Assembly (NCBI GenBank): GCA_027487815.1
Contig: JAIYCW010000067.1
Location: 186,001-250,000, forward strand
Direction: 5' to 3'
DNA length: 64,000 bases
Source of the DNA: Burkholderiales bacterium
GTDB lineage: Bacteria > Pseudomonadota > Gammaproteobacteria > Burkholderiales > Burkholderiaceae_E
Part shown: piece by piece, positions 1-9,162 of the stretch
Position numbering within the stretch: position 1 is the first letter of the stretch
Layout: the number at the start of each line of letters is the position of its first letter
The notes under the pieces: generated by a model
The model's database searches: none
What the model saw: the letters and a program-made list of their open reading frames with translations, nothing else
Told to the model about the DNA's origin: nothing
Made by a program: the position numbers and the translations under genes

Positions 1-378
1 CACACCAATGCCTACACCCAGACCACCACGATTCCAGCCAGTACCGACACTGATCGAGGAATTCACCCACGGATCCACCACCCGCGAAACCTGCGAACCG
101 ATGCTGTAGTCAAAACCGATCAGAAAGCGACCATTTGCCTGCTCGGTAAAACCAGCGCGAGCCAGCTCGGCGCGCAGGCCCTGCTCGTAGGTCGCATGCT
201 CCAGGCTATTGGCCTGTGCGGGCTGCCGCACCAAGCGGTAGGTTCGCGATCCGATGGCCGCTGCAGCTGGCCACTCATGAAAGGCCGTCACATCGCTCAC
301 GATCCGCGGGGTCGCGCAGCCCAATACAAGCGCAGTTAACCCAAGAGCAGTAAACAACCTGAAGAATCTGGTAATCAT
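1..378 (-). CDS. Lipoprotein, DUF4136-like (3' end outside window)
   Basis: The N-terminal 126 residues are visible; the gene runs off the left edge with no stop. It begins with a short positive stretch and a hydrophobic segment ending in a lipobox (LVLGC, Cys at residue 21), so the mature protein should be an outer- or inner-membrane-anchored periplasmic lipoprotein. Further on are the stretches FHEWP and YRLVRQP, a segment resembling ELARAGF, and a glycine-rich tail (GTGWNRGGLGVGIGV). This layout resembles the DUF4136 lipoprotein family, whose function is unknown. The ATG overlaps the stop of the upstream lipoprotein gene by ATGA, so the two are probably translationally coupled. The family call is by pattern only. 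Confidence 0.6.
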   Translation of the reverse strand, partial: MITRFFRLFTALGLTALVLGCATPRIVSDVTAFHEWPAAAAIGSRTYRLVRQPAQANSLEHATYEQGLRAELARAGFTEQANGRFLIGFDYSIGSQVSRVVDPWVNSSISVGTGWNRGGLGVGIGV

Positions 379-764
379 CGGGGTGCCTGATAGAAGATGT
401 AATTCGAGCCGTAGTCGCTTACCTCGAAGTAAACTTTCTTCTCGGTTGGATCGGCCACACCGTTCAAATTCTCATCCATGACGCCATAGCCAAACCGATA
501 GGGCCTGGGCTTGTTATCGTCAGTTCCCATGGCAGTGCTGAGTTTATCGATCGACAAAAATCGCCTCATCAGCTTGTCGCCAGCATAAAACTCCAAAACC
601 CCATTGGTGCCGGTCCAGTTCTGAATGTCTCGGGATATCCGGTTTTGGGTCTCTTGAGTACATGCCCCCAAACCCACCAGGCTCACTAGGACCATGAGCC
701 CAACGCTGACCTTGCGCGCCCGGTAACTTAAGCCCGGTACCATACTCACACTTTTGTTTTGCAT
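375..764 (-). CDS. Small putative lipoprotein
   Basis: This 129-residue protein has a positively charged start, a hydrophobic core (VGLMVLVSLVGLG) and a lipobox LGAC with Cys at residue 35, predicting a lipidated periplasmic protein. The mature part is short and polar and contains EFYAGDKLMRRFLSID and a Gly-Tyr-rich region ending FYQAPR. I do not recognise the family. The start at 764 fits the signal peptide; a second ATG at 743 would also leave a workable, shorter one. The gene is coupled by a 4-base ATGA overlap to the next lipoprotein gene and diverges from pepN with only about 12 bases between the start codons, so at least one promoter must lie inside the opposing reading frame. Confidence 0.6.
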   Translation of the reverse strand: MQNKSVSMVPGLSYRARKVSVGLMVLVSLVGLGACTQETQNRISRDIQNWTGTNGVLEFYAGDKLMRRFLSIDKLSTAMGTDDNKPRPYRFGYGVMDENLNGVADPTEKKVYFEVSDYGSNYIFYQAPR

Positions 765-776
765 CGATTGCCTTTC

Positions 777-3533
777 ATGCGCATCCCCACTGCTTCTGCT
801 GCCCAGCGCTCGCCGGTTCTGAGTTCGGATTACACGCCCCCATCTTACCGCGCGATCTCTCTGGAACTGCGTTTCGAACTTGATGCGCAAACCACCAGGG
901 TTCACGCGCTTACCGAAGTTGTTCGAAACGGCTCGCAAGCCGCAGATCTCAGGTTGAACGGCGAAGCCCTGCAGCTGGTTGACCTTCAGGTCAATGGTCA
1001 GCACCGGCAACCCGAGTTTGATGGCGATGATTTGATCGTTCGCGATCCTGGTGAGCGGGCGCTGATTCGCATCACTACCCAGCTCAATCCCCAGGACAAC
1101 TCCACCCTGATGGGCTTGTATCGCAGCAACGGCAACTATTTCACACAATGTGAGGCTCAGGGGTTTCGCCGCATTACCTATAGCCTGGATCGCCCCGACG
1201 TGATGGCACGCTATCGCGTGCTTGTTTTGGCCCGTGAAGCCGAAACACCTGTGCTGCTGGCCAACGGCAACCTGCTTGCAAAAGGCCGATGCGCCGAAAC
1301 CCTGCCCCCAGGGTATCAAGCTTCCATGCTCGCGCACCTGCACCCACTACAAGAGTGGCATTGGGCCTTGTGGGAAGACCCTTTCCCGAAGCCCACTTAT
1401 CTATTCGCTCTGGTAGCCGGGCAACTGGTTGTGAACGAAACCACAATCCAGGTAGGGTCCCCGCCCCGAACCGCCTTGCTGCAGGTCTGGGTAGAGCCCG
1501 GCAATGAAGATAAAACCGATCATGCGATGCAGTCGTTGATCCGGGCGATTCATTGGGACGAAAAGCGTTATGGCCTGGCGCTTGACCTTGAGCGCTTCAT
1601 GATTGTTGCGGTGGGTGATTTCAACATGGGGGCGATGGAAAACAAGGGCCTCAACGTGTTCAACACCAAGTACGTGTTCGCCCATCCGCGCATGGCCACC
1701 GACACTGACTTTGCCAATGTGGAAGCGGTGGTGGGCCACGAATACTTTCACAACTGGACCGGCAATCGCGTCACCTGCCGCGACTGGTTTCAGCTCACCC
1801 TCAAAGAAGGCCTTACGGTATTTCGTGATCAGGAATTCTCAGCCGACATTCTGGCTGAGCAAGCCTCCTCCCCGGCTGCAGCTGCGAGCGCACGCGCTGT
1901 CAAGCGGATTGAAGATGTGAGGGTATTGCGCTCAGCCCAATTTGCGGAAGATGCGGGCCCTATGGCGCATCCGATCCGGCCCGACTCCTATCAGGAAATC
2001 AATAACTTCTACACCGTCACCGTCTATGAAAAGGGCGCGGAGGTGATTCGGATGATGCAAACCCTGGTGGGCGTCAGTGGCTTTCGAAAGGCGATGGACT
2101 TGTACTTTGCGCGCCATGATGGCCAGGCGGTGACGTGTGATGATTTCATAGCCGCAGTGGCCGATGCGAATCAGATTGATCTGGCGCAATTCAAGCGCTG
2201 GTATAGCCAGGCTGGCACCCCTCATGTGCGGGTGCAAGAACGCTGGAATGCCGAGTCAGGCATGCTGCACCTTGATCTGCGCCAAAGCTGCGCACCGACG
2301 CCAGGGCAGCCCGAAAAGCTGCCGTTTCTGATCCCGCTATCGATCGGGCTGCTGGATGCGCAAGGTCACGAGCTTGCATTAAATGCACAGGGCGACACCA
2401 CCGAAGTCGTACAGCTTTGTGAAGCCGAACAAACCTTCAGCTGGGGGCCCTTTAGCCAACGGCCAGTGCTTTCTGCCGGGCGCGGCTTCAGCGCGCCGGT
2501 GGTGCTGCAACAAGACCAAAGTGATTCCACCCTGGCCTTTTTGGCAGCACACGATACTGATCCTTTTAATCGCTGGGAGGCCGGGCAACGGCTAGCGGCC
2601 AACGCAATCCTTGCCTGTGTTGCTGGCATAGATGTACGAGTCGCCGCGCAGGTGCTCACCGAAGTGATGGCGACCGTGCTGGTAGCCGACCTTGACCCCG
2701 CATTCAAGGAACAATGCCTGATGCTGCCAGCTGAGGGCTTTATTGCTGAGCAACTCGCGGTGGTCGATCCGTGGGCGGTGCGCAGCGCACGCAATGCTGT
2801 GCGGGATCATCTCGCCATTACGCTTCAGACCCAATGGCGCTCGACCTATGAAGCACTGCGTGCCGATCATTTGAGCGACACGACTCGGACCCCTGACCCC
2901 TATTCTGCCGATCCGGGCCCGGCGGGCCGGCGCGCTTTGGCCAATCTCGCTCTGGGGTATTGGGCCGCGAGCCTGGCGCCAGAAGCGATGCAATGTGTAA
3001 AGGATCAGCTGCGCCGCGGCACAAATCTCACCGACCGGGCCGCGGCCCTGAATTGCCTGATCCAGGGCCTTGATCCCGAGCGCGACGGGCTGATCGAAGC
3101 CTTTGCGCAGGAGTTTGCTGATGAAGCCCTGGTGCTGGACAAGTGGTTCTTGCTTCAAGCCACTGCGCAAACTCGAAGCGCCCAGCATTCGCGCACTACG
3201 CTCGATCGGGTTCAGGCGCTGATGCATCATCCGCAATTCACCTTGCGTAATCCAAACCGCGCCCGTGCATTGATTGCAAGCTTCTGTCACGGCAACCTGG
3301 GCGAGTTTCATCTTCCCGATGGCCGCGGCTATGAGTTTTGGGCCGATCAGGTGATCGCGCTGAACGGCATTAATCCGCAGGTAGCCGCCCGACTGGCTCG
3401 CGCCATGGATCGGTGGCGTAAATTCACCCCGGAGCTGGGGGAAAAAATGGCGGTCGCTATGCGCCGCGTGCGTGCCTGCGAAAATTTGTCATCCGATGTG
3501 CAAGAGATCATCGACAAAGCGCTCGCGGCCTAG
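777..3533 (+). CDS. pepN: Aminopeptidase N (M1 family zinc metallopeptidase)
   Basis: A 918-residue cytoplasmic aminopeptidase that removes N-terminal residues from peptides. The M1 signature is intact: the exopeptidase motif GAMEN near residue 285, the zinc site HEYFH at 321-325, and the third zinc ligand Glu344 in LKEGLT, with the expected spacing after the HExxH. The length and the C-terminal helical region match the gammaproteobacterial and betaproteobacterial PepN type (about 870-900 residues). I chose ATG 777 because the reading [10 protein letters not shown] that follows matches the usual PepN N-terminus; an upstream in-frame start at 759 is possible. fbp follows after 37 bases in the same direction and is probably cotranscribed. 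Confidence 0.95.
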   Translation: MRIPTASAAQRSPVLSSDYTPPSYRAISLELRFELDAQTTRVHALTEVVRNGSQAADLRLNGEALQLVDLQVNGQHRQPEFDGDDLIVRDPGERALIRITTQLNPQDNSTLMGLYRSNGNYFTQCEAQGFRRITYSLDRPDVMARYRVLVLAREAETPVLLANGNLLAKGRCAETLPPGYQASMLAHLHPLQEWHWALWEDPFPKPTYLFALVAGQLVVNETTIQVGSPPRTALLQVWVEPGNEDKTDHAMQSLIRAIHWDEKRYGLALDLERFMIVAVGDFNMGAMENKGLNVFNTKYVFAHPRMATDTDFANVEAVVGHEYFHNWTGNRVTCRDWFQLTLKEGLTVFRDQEFSADILAEQASSPAAAASARAVKRIEDVRVLRSAQFAEDAGPMAHPIRPDSYQEINNFYTVTVYEKGAEVIRMMQTLVGVSGFRKAMDLYFARHDGQAVTCDDFIAAVADANQIDLAQFKRWYSQAGTPHVRVQERWNAESGMLHLDLRQSCAPTPGQPEKLPFLIPLSIGLLDAQGHELALNAQGDTTEVVQLCEAEQTFSWGPFSQRPVLSAGRGFSAPVVLQQDQSDSTLAFLAAHDTDPFNRWEAGQRLAANAILACVAGIDVRVAAQVLTEVMATVLVADLDPAFKEQCLMLPAEGFIAEQLAVVDPWAVRSARNAVRDHLAITLQTQWRSTYEALRADHLSDTTRTPDPYSADPGPAGRRALANLALGYWAASLAPEAMQCVKDQLRRGTNLTDRAAALNCLIQGLDPERDGLIEAFAQEFADEALVLDKWFLLQATAQTRSAQHSRTTLDRVQALMHHPQFTLRNPNRARALIASFCHGNLGEFHLPDGRGYEFWADQVIALNGINPQVAARLARAMDRWRKFTPELGEKMAVAMRRVRACENLSSDVQEIIDKALAA

Positions 3534-3570
3534 CAAGCTTCAACTTCTGACTGAGTTTTTCGAGAATTCC

Positions 3571-4566
3571 ATGAAACGTGTATCCCTGACCCAATACCTG
3601 ATTGAAAAGCAGCGCGACAAAGGCCTGATTCCGGGAGAGTTGCGGCTCTTGCTCGAAGTGGTTGCGCGAGCTTGCAAGCGCATCAGTTACTCGGTGGGCA
3701 AAGGGGCACTGGCCGATATGCTGGGCGAAGCCGGATCGGATAATGTGCAAGGCGAGTCACAGAAAAAACTTGATGTGATCGCCAATGAGGTTTTGCTGGA
3801 AGCCAATGAATGGGGCGGCCACCTGGCGGCTATGGCCTCAGAAGAAATGGATCATCCCTCGCTGATTCCGAATCGATATCCCAAGGGCGAATTTCTATTG
3901 CTCTTTGACCCATTGGATGGCTCAAGCAATATTGATGTGAATGTTTCGATTGGCACCATTTTCTCGGTGCTCCGTATGCCCTCCGGTGTCACTGAGCCCA
4001 CAGAGCAACATTTCCTGCAGCCGGGCACGGCCCAGGTCGCCTCGGGCTATGCGGTGTATGGCCCCTCCACCCTGCTTGTGCTTACTGTTGGCGACGGAGT
4101 GGCCTGCTTCACGCTGGATCGCGAAACCGGCAGCTGGTGGCTCACCCAGGATCGCATGCATATCCCGGTCTCTACCAAAGAGTTTGCGATCAACGCTTCC
4201 AATGCCCGGCATTGGGAGCCTCCGGTAAAACGCTATATCGATGAACTCTTGGCCGGCAAGGAAGGGCCGCGCGGCAAGGACTTCAATATGCGCTGGGTCG
4301 CCTCCATGGTGGCGGACGTGCATCGTATCCTCACCCGGGGCGGCGTGTTTATGTATCCCCGCGATGCCCGCGAGCCCGATAAGCCAGGCAAGCTGCGCTT
4401 GATGTATGAGGCCAATCCGATGGCTTTTCTTGTTGAGCAGGCGGGCGGTGCATGCACCAACGGATCCATGCGCACGCTGGACATCACGCCTGAAAAACTG
4501 CATCAGCGGGTTGCGGTGTTTCTCGGCTCCAAAGAGGAAGTTGAGCGCGTTACTAGCTATCACTAA
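3571..4566 (+). CDS. fbp: Fructose-1,6-bisphosphatase, class I
   Basis: A 331-residue gluconeogenic enzyme that hydrolyses fructose 1,6-bisphosphate to fructose 6-phosphate. The metal- and phosphate-binding signature [10 protein letters not shown] begins at residue 113, and an upstream SEEMD provides a further metal ligand. The C-terminal part carries [20 protein letters not shown], typical of the class I enzyme. The length is as usual for bacterial FBPase I. The start at 3571 fits the family N-terminus ([10 protein letters not shown]). The gene lies 37 bases after pepN and its stop overlaps the convergent histone-deacetylase-like gene by four bases. Confidence 0.95.
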   Translation: MKRVSLTQYLIEKQRDKGLIPGELRLLLEVVARACKRISYSVGKGALADMLGEAGSDNVQGESQKKLDVIANEVLLEANEWGGHLAAMASEEMDHPSLIPNRYPKGEFLLLFDPLDGSSNIDVNVSIGTIFSVLRMPSGVTEPTEQHFLQPGTAQVASGYAVYGPSTLLVLTVGDGVACFTLDRETGSWWLTQDRMHIPVSTKEFAINASNARHWEPPVKRYIDELLAGKEGPRGKDFNMRWVASMVADVHRILTRGGVFMYPRDAREPDKPGKLRLMYEANPMAFLVEQAGGACTNGSMRTLDITPEKLHQRVAVFLGSKEEVERVTSYH

Positions 4567-5486
4567 TCATCGAGCAGGGCCTGCACATGCAGCTCGGTGC
4601 AGCGCGCTAGGGCTCCGAGGTCATAGCCTCCTTCAAGGCTTGAAACTATGCGCCCCTCGCAAAAGATGTTGGCCATCATGGTGATCTCCTGGCTCAACCA
4701 GGCATAGTCGGCATCGATCCAGCCAAGCTGCGCAAGATCGTCGGCCCGATGCGCATCGAAGCCCGCCGACACTACAATAAGCTGCGGCGCGAATGCCCGC
4801 ATGGCCGGCCACCAATGATCCTTCACCGCCTGGCGCATGACCGAGCCATCGCTGTAGGGCGGCAAGGCAACATTGATCATGTTGTCAGCCAAGGGCTGAT
4901 CGCCTGAGCCCGGATAAAGCGGCGATTGAAAAGTGGAGAGCATCAGCACGCCCGGATCGCCTGCCAGAATCTCTTCGCTGCCGTTGCCGTGATGCACATC
5001 AAAGTCGATCAGCGCAACGCGCTCCAAGCCATACTTGGCCATCGCATGACGAACCGCAATCGCGACATTGTTGAGCATGCAAAACCCCATGGCCTGATAG
5101 CTCAGCGCATGATGGCCGGGCGGGCGCACCGCACAAAACGCTCGATCCACAGCGCCTGCGCACACCAGATCCACCGCACGCACAGCAGCTCCTGCCGCAT
5201 GCAAAGCCGCCTCCAGGCTATGCGAATTCATCGCCGTGTCGGCATCCAGCATGTGATAGCCCTGATGCGGCGCGGCATGCCGCAATTCCTCCCAATAGGC
5301 CTGGGTATGCGCACGCAATATCTGCTCTTCTGACACTTTGGGCGCAGATTCACAAATGAGCTGGTCCATCAGGCCACGCTGCACCAAGCGATCATGAATC
5401 GCAGCCAAGCGCTCCGGGCATTCAGGATGGCCCGGGCCCATCTCGTGCAGCAGGCCTGAGGGGTGCGAAAGATAGGCAACACGCAT
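4563..5486 (-). CDS. Histone deacetylase family protein (class II-like amidohydrolase)
   Basis: A 307-residue zinc-dependent deacetylase-fold enzyme. Diagnostic motifs are HPECPERL near the N-terminus, RPPGHHA at 121-127 (the catalytic His pair), DFDVHHGNG at 161-169 (zinc ligands), [10 protein letters not shown] and the C-terminal SLEGGYDL. Bacterial members act on acetylated polyamines, acetoin-related substrates or protein lysines; the substrate cannot be told from sequence here. The frame stays open upstream, but the family N-terminus MRVAYLSHP at 5486 is the sensible start because the extension would run through the neighbour's terminator and reading frame. The gene is convergent with fbp, overlapping by four bases. 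Confidence 0.92.
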   Translation of the reverse strand: MRVAYLSHPSGLLHEMGPGHPECPERLAAIHDRLVQRGLMDQLICESAPKVSEEQILRAHTQAYWEELRHAAPHQGYHMLDADTAMNSHSLEAALHAAGAAVRAVDLVCAGAVDRAFCAVRPPGHHALSYQAMGFCMLNNVAIAVRHAMAKYGLERVALIDFDVHHGNGSEEILAGDPGVLMLSTFQSPLYPGSGDQPLADNMINVALPPYSDGSVMRQAVKDHWWPAMRAFAPQLIVVSAGFDAHRADDLAQLGWIDADYAWLSQEITMMANIFCEGRIVSSLEGGYDLGALARCTELHVQALLDD

Positions 5487-5512
5487 CCGCGCACTGTAAC
5501 CGAAACTCCAAC

Positions 5513-5541
5513 CAAAAAATAAACCGGGTCCTGGACCCGGT
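5513..5541 (-). terminator. Rho-independent terminator
   Basis: A perfect 8-bp inverted repeat (ACCGGGTC, three-base loop CTG, GACCCGGT; 5523-5541) is followed, reading on the minus strand, by a T-rich tract (complement of the A-run at 5513-5523). It lies 25 bases after the stop of the minus-strand lipoprotein gene and before the histone-deacetylase-like gene, so it should end the lipoprotein transcript. Confidence 0.85.
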
Positions 5542-5565
5542 CTGATCGCCACCAGCAGGCGTTGA

Positions 5566-6540
5566 CTAGAAGGTGATCGTCGCCAGTGCGCCGCCGCATG
5601 AGGTGCCCGCGGCAAAACTGTACGTGCCAGCAAACGCGCCCAGAGACTGGGAAATCCCGGGGGCTGTGACAATCGAATTGTCGCAAGCCTCCGAGGCTGG
5701 CAAGTTGGTAATGCACAGCGCAGCAATGCCCGCCACCGAAATGGTGCAGGCCCGGGAAGGCCCGGTCAGACCCGTGTTGGCATTGATGTTTACCCCGGTG
5801 CCCGTCAGCGAAACGCTAAGTGGGAAGGTGCCCAGCCCTGCCTGCTGCAAGGTGGTGTTGTAGGTGGTCAAAGCGGTTTGCAAGGCGCTTTGGTAACTCG
5901 CGCCCCAGCCATTGATCAACGCGGCCAGGCTGATGTTGCCGGCATTCACCTGATACTGGGACAGCGCGCCGAGCCAGGCGGCGTAAGCGTTGGTGGCCCA
6001 CTGTGAATTCACAGTACTGAAGGTTGGTGCCGTGCTGGCCAGATTCACATTCGATCCCAGGCCCAATTGATTGGCAAGCGCAGTGGCCGCGTTTGCGAAG
6101 GCCGTTGCGCTCACACTCGACCCCATTTGATTAAAGGCCACTTGAGTCAGCGGCGTGACCATACCCGCTACCGCGCCACCGTTGCCTACATTCACCACGC
6201 TGGTCATGGGTGTGGAGAGCGAGCGAGTCGTGCCCGTTGCTTCATCCACATAGGAGCCGCCCGTTGCCTCGATCAATACGTCGCCGGTCGTGGTCACGGC
6301 AATGGAATACACCCCCAGGGCATTGGTAGTGCCACAGGCCAATTGCGCTCCGCGCACACCACCGCTCACGGCATATACGCATACCTGGGCACCGTTGACC
6401 AGACCTGCCGATACTGTGCCCGACACCGTTGCCGACACTGGTGCTGCGGCTCCACCGCCACTGCTGCCCGAGCTGCATCCAACCAAAACTGCTCCGCTGA
6501 AGAGCGCTAGTGCCAAAAGACTTGCCCGATCGTGTTTCAT
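5566..6540 (-). CDS. Lipoprotein of unknown function
   Basis: A 324-residue protein with a signal peptide and lipobox (LVGC, Cys at residue 22), followed by a Ser/Gly linker (SSGSSGGGAAAP), which is the usual layout of a surface or periplasmic lipoprotein. After the linker comes a segment GTVSAGLVNGAQVCVYAV with the look of a small beta-sandwich repeat (carboxypeptidase-regulatory-like, as in GVYSI after a turn). The remainder is low in charge and rich in Ala, Thr, Asn and Gly, with several cysteines near the C-terminus (RACTI, ALCIT, EACDN, SCGG) that could form disulfides. I do not recognise a family. A good ribosome-binding site precedes the start and a clear terminator follows, so it appears monocistronic. 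Confidence 0.7.
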   Translation of the reverse strand: MKHDRASLLALALFSGAVLVGCSSGSSGGGAAAPVSATVSGTVSAGLVNGAQVCVYAVSGGVRGAQLACGTTNALGVYSIAVTTTGDVLIEATGGSYVDEATGTTRSLSTPMTSVVNVGNGGAVAGMVTPLTQVAFNQMGSSVSATAFANAATALANQLGLGSNVNLASTAPTFSTVNSQWATNAYAAWLGALSQYQVNAGNISLAALINGWGASYQSALQTALTTYNTTLQQAGLGTFPLSVSLTGTGVNINANTGLTGPSRACTISVAGIAALCITNLPASEACDNSIVTAPGISQSLGAFAGTYSFAAGTSCGGALATITF

Positions 6541-6544
6541 TGCA

Positions 6545-6550
6545 TTCCTC
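6545..6550 (-). promoter_or_regulatory. Ribosome-binding site of the lipoprotein gene
   Basis: GAGGAA on the minus strand, four bases before the ATG at 6540 (CGAGGAATGCAATG). It is one of few strong Shine-Dalgarno matches in the window and supports the chosen start. Confidence 0.7.
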
Positions 6551-6651
6551 GTTGGTGACTTAATCTGAGGTCAGAAGAGTAACCATTGCGAAGCCGCGCT
6601 CCATCATCCTTTGGGGTGAGCTGATCAGGGGAGATGTTGAAGGATCGGGAC

Positions 6652-6725
6652 TGGAGCGGGTGAAGGGAATCGAACCCTCGTATCGAGCTTGGGAAGCTAG
6701 CGTTCTACCATTGAACTACACCCGC
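6652..6725 (-). tRNA. tRNA-Gly (anticodon CCC)
   Basis: A full cloverleaf of 74 nt, with CCA encoded, folds on the minus strand: acceptor GCGGGTG/CACCCGC, D-loop AATGGTA, anticodon loop TTCCCAA (CCC), T-arm with TTCGATT. The sequence closely parallels E. coli tRNA-Gly(CCC). The anticodon stem CTAGC/GCTCG contains one non-pair (T28 opposite C42) where a G-C pair is usual. Confidence 0.93.
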
Positions 6726-6745
6726 AAGGTGCATTGCGCTGCCGC

Positions 6746-6751
6746 ATTATA
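6746..6751 (-). promoter_or_regulatory. Candidate -10 box for tRNA-Gly
   Basis: A perfect TATAAT on the minus strand, 20 bases upstream of the tRNA 5' end, which would place transcription start about a dozen bases before the mature tRNA. The -35 region is G-rich (TTGGGG) at short spacing and is a poor match, so this rests mainly on the -10 box and its position. Confidence 0.5.
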
Positions 6752-6827
6752 CTTGCGCGCCTTGGCCCCCAACCTCGACCCTCACCCCCGACCTTCCTTA
6801 GCCCTGTATTTCGCCAGCCTGCCCCTT

Positions 6828-7574
6828 ATGCAGACCACCCTACCCGGCTCCGAACCCGAGCCCACCAACGCCCACCCGCTGATTCGCACTTATAGCGGCC
6901 GAAGGGGTCACATTACAGTGGGGCAACGCCAGGCACTGCAGGACTTGAGCGGGCGTTTTTGCGTGCCTTTTGCCCAGGGCTCCTTTGATTGGCCAACGCA
7001 CTTTGGAAGATCGGCCCCCCGTGTTTTCGAAATCGGCTTTGGCATGGGCGAAACCACTGCTGCGATTGCTGCTGCCAACCCGCAATCCGACTACCTAGGC
7101 TGCGAGGTTTATCCTGCCGGAGTGGGCGGTTTACTGGTGAGGATCGGGCAGCAGCAGCTTACCAATATCCGCATCTGTCACTACGATGCCGTGCTGGTGC
7201 TGACCCACATGATCGCGCCAGATTCTCTGGACGCCGTGCATGTGTATTTCCCGGATCCCTGGCGCAAGAAGCGACACCATAAGCGGCGCCTGATTCAGCC
7301 GCCGCTGGTCGAGCTGGTGCGCTCGCGACTCAAGCCGGGGGGCTATCTGCATTGTGCGACTGACTGGGAAGACTATGCGATGCAAATGGCGCAAGTGCTT
7401 GGCACAGCGCCGGGCATGCGAAAGCGGGCTGACGAGATTGGCCTGGAACCAGCAGCGGGGGCATCAAATGGCTTTAGTGCCCGGCCGTCCTGGCGCCCGC
7501 TGACCAAGTTTGAGGCGCGTGGGCTGCGGCTCGGGCATCAGGTTTGGGACCTGGTGTACGAACGAAGCGCCTAA
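6828..7574 (+). CDS. trmB: tRNA (guanine-N7-)-methyltransferase
   Basis: A 248-residue enzyme that uses SAM to form 7-methylguanosine at position 46 of tRNA. It shows the SAM-binding motif EIGFGMGE, the acidic GCEVY loop, and the TrmB signature YFPDPWRKKRHHKRR, with the C-terminal TDWEDYA element. The open frame extends back across the tRNA gene, so ATG 6828 is chosen as the first start after it; no strong ribosome-binding site is visible. The position beside a tRNA gene on the opposite strand is probably coincidental. It is convergent with uppP, 22 bases apart, with no obvious terminator between. Confidence 0.93.
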   Translation: MQTTLPGSEPEPTNAHPLIRTYSGRRGHITVGQRQALQDLSGRFCVPFAQGSFDWPTHFGRSAPRVFEIGFGMGETTAAIAAANPQSDYLGCEVYPAGVGGLLVRIGQQQLTNIRICHYDAVLVLTHMIAPDSLDAVHVYFPDPWRKKRHHKRRLIQPPLVELVRSRLKPGGYLHCATDWEDYAMQMAQVLGTAPGMRKRADEIGLEPAAGASNGFSARPSWRPLTKFEARGLRLGHQVWDLVYERSA

Positions 7575-7596
7575 GCACCACTCCAAGCGCCTGAGT

Positions 7597-8460
7597 TCAA
7601 CCCGCCGCCCATTCCACCCATCCAAAGTAAGCGGTGAGCAGCACCAAGCCGCCAAAGAAGATGCGATACCAGGCAAACGGCACAAAGGTGTTGGTCGCAA
7701 CAAATCGGATCAGCCATTTCACGCAAACCAGCGCGCTTATAAATGCGGTAAACAGCCCAACCCCAAACATGCCAATGTCGTCGGTCGACAGCAAGTGGCG
7801 GTATTTGAAGGTGTCATAAGCGCCAGCGGCAATCAGGGTTGGCACAGCCAAAAAGAACGAAAATTCAGTGGCGGCCTTACGCGACAACCCGAACAACAAG
7901 CCCCCGATGATGGTGGCCCCGGAGCGCGAGGTGCCGGGTATCAGCGCGAATGCTTGAGCCAATCCGAGCTTGAGTGCATCCACCGGCTGAAGTGCTTCAA
8001 CCTCGGTGATGCGGGGCTCGCGAGCGAGACGTTTTTGGCGCGCTTCCACCCAAAGAATCACGAAGCCGCCCACTACAAAAGCGATCGCCACGGGCACGGG
8101 CTTGAAGAGGTAAGCCTTGATGTACTTGCCAAAAAGCAAGCCCAACACAGCAGCGGGCATAAACGCGATCACAAGGTTAGTCACGAACCGGCGTGCGACT
8201 TCGTCATGCGCCAGCCCGCGCAACACAGCGGCAAACCTCGCCCGATAAAACCAGATCACTGCCAGCATGGCCCCGGTTTGAATGGCGACATCGAAAAGCT
8301 TTTCCTTTTCACCAGTAAAGCCCAGCAGGCTACCGGCCAGGATCAGATGGCCGGTGCTGGAAATCGGCAAAAACTCGGTGAGTCCTTCGACCACCCCCAA
8401 AATCGCCGCTTTTACGAGCAAGGGCAAGGCTACTAGCAGTTCAAACATGGCCGCCATCAT
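7597..8460 (-). CDS. uppP: Undecaprenyl-diphosphatase (BacA family)
   Basis: A 287-residue integral membrane phosphatase that recycles undecaprenyl diphosphate to the monophosphate carrier used for peptidoglycan and O-antigen assembly. It carries both family signatures: [15 protein letters not shown] near the N-terminus and PGTSRSGAT in the middle, with the catalytic Glu, Ser and Arg positions present, and about eight hydrophobic segments. Starts at 8460, 8457 and 8448 are all possible; 8448 would give an N-terminus closer to the family norm. It diverges from the response-regulator gene across 48 bases. Its product supplies the lipid carrier that the polysaccharide locus further along needs. 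Confidence 0.93.
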   Translation of the reverse strand: MMAAMFELLVALPLLVKAAILGVVEGLTEFLPISSTGHLILAGSLLGFTGEKEKLFDVAIQTGAMLAVIWFYRARFAAVLRGLAHDEVARRFVTNLVIAFMPAAVLGLLFGKYIKAYLFKPVPVAIAFVVGGFVILWVEARQKRLAREPRITEVEALQPVDALKLGLAQAFALIPGTSRSGATIIGGLLFGLSRKAATEFSFFLAVPTLIAAGAYDTFKYRHLLSTDDIGMFGVGLFTAFISALVCVKWLIRFVATNTFVPFAWYRIFFGGLVLLTAYFGWVEWAAG

Positions 8461-8508
8461 ACGTAAGAGTGATTAACATACGCATTCGAGTCGTGCATCA
8501 TGTGACGT

Positions 8509-9162
8509 ATGTCCAGTATTTCGCCTCCCCGTGTCGCGCCGAGCATATTGGTCATCGATGATCATCCGGTGGTGGCGGATTCGGTTGCCGCGCTGGTCCG
8601 CTCACTGGTGCGCGATGCAGTCATTCAGCAAGCCCACGGACTGAAAGCCGCTTTGGCCCACGCGCAACGCGACCGCCACTTTGATCTTTTGGTGATTGAT
8701 CTTTCGCTACCTGATAGCCGGGGGATCACGACCTTTGAAACCTTGCGTGGCACCTGGCCACTCGCCGATATCGTGGTGTTTACTGGAGTTGAGCACGCGC
8801 TGCTGCGGATGCAATGCCTGCAAGGCGGAGCACTTGCCTTTGTGACAAAAAGCGAAGATGTGCAGGCCCTCAAGCAAGCAATCGGGCAAGCGCTGAGTCT
8901 AGCGATTAGCTTTGAGGCCGCTCAAACCGGTGCCTCACTCACCGACAGCCATGCTGGCCTAAACGCCAAGGCGCGATTTGAGCTCACCCCAAAACAGCAG
9001 GTCATCTGGCAGGATGTTGCTGCGGGTTACTCAAATGCCGAGATCGGGCAGCGTCATGAAATTGCCCTGAACACGGTCAAGACCCATGTGCGCGAGATTC
9101 TCGAACGGGTTGGCGCACGCAATCGCACCGAAGCTGCCCGCCTGTATTTTGAGCTGCATTAA
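8509..9162 (+). CDS. LuxR/NarL-family response regulator
   Basis: A 217-residue two-domain regulator. The receiver domain (about 10-125) has the acidic pair DDHPV, the phosphoacceptor Asp in VIDLSLPDS, the conserved Thr in VVFTGVE and the Lys in FVTKSED. The C-terminal LuxR-type helix-turn-helix (about 155-215) includes LTPKQQ, GYSNAEIGQRHEIALNTVKTH and ILERVGARNRTEA. It should bind DNA when phosphorylated. The gene overlaps the following hybrid kinase gene by about 14 bases, so the two very probably form one signalling unit, with the kinase or its attached receiver domain as phosphodonor. Targets are unknown; the CATACG motifs in the upstream divergent region are one candidate. Confidence 0.9.
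   Translation: MSSISPPRVAPSILVIDDHPVVADSVAALVRSLVRDAVIQQAHGLKAALAHAQRDRHFDLLVIDLSLPDSRGITTFETLRGTWPLADIVVFTGVEHALLRMQCLQGGALAFVTKSEDVQALKQAIGQALSLAISFEAAQTGASLTDSHAGLNAKARFELTPKQQVIWQDVAAGYSNAEIGQRHEIALNTVKTHVREILERVGARNRTEAARLYFELH

Noticed and set aside
764-1343. Long minus-strand open frame continuing the small lipoprotein upstream across pepN
   Set aside because: It lies antisense to pepN, has no family-like sequence, and the lipoprotein signal peptide requires the start at 764 (or 743).
2592-3311. 239-codon minus-strand open frame inside pepN
   Set aside because: Antisense shadow of a conserved gene; the translation shows no recognisable motif and no ribosome-binding site.
5487-5726. 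N-terminal extension of the histone-deacetylase-like gene
   Set aside because: It would run through the lipoprotein's terminator and reading frame, is Arg/Pro-rich without family similarity, and the family N-terminus begins at 5486.
7560-7600. Possible terminator between convergent trmB and uppP
   Set aside because: No stable inverted repeat with a T-run is visible in the gap.
7510-8436. 308-codon plus-strand open frame opposite uppP
   Set aside because: The translation is low-complexity, rich in His, Lys and Gln and without motif; the minus strand encodes a clear UppP.
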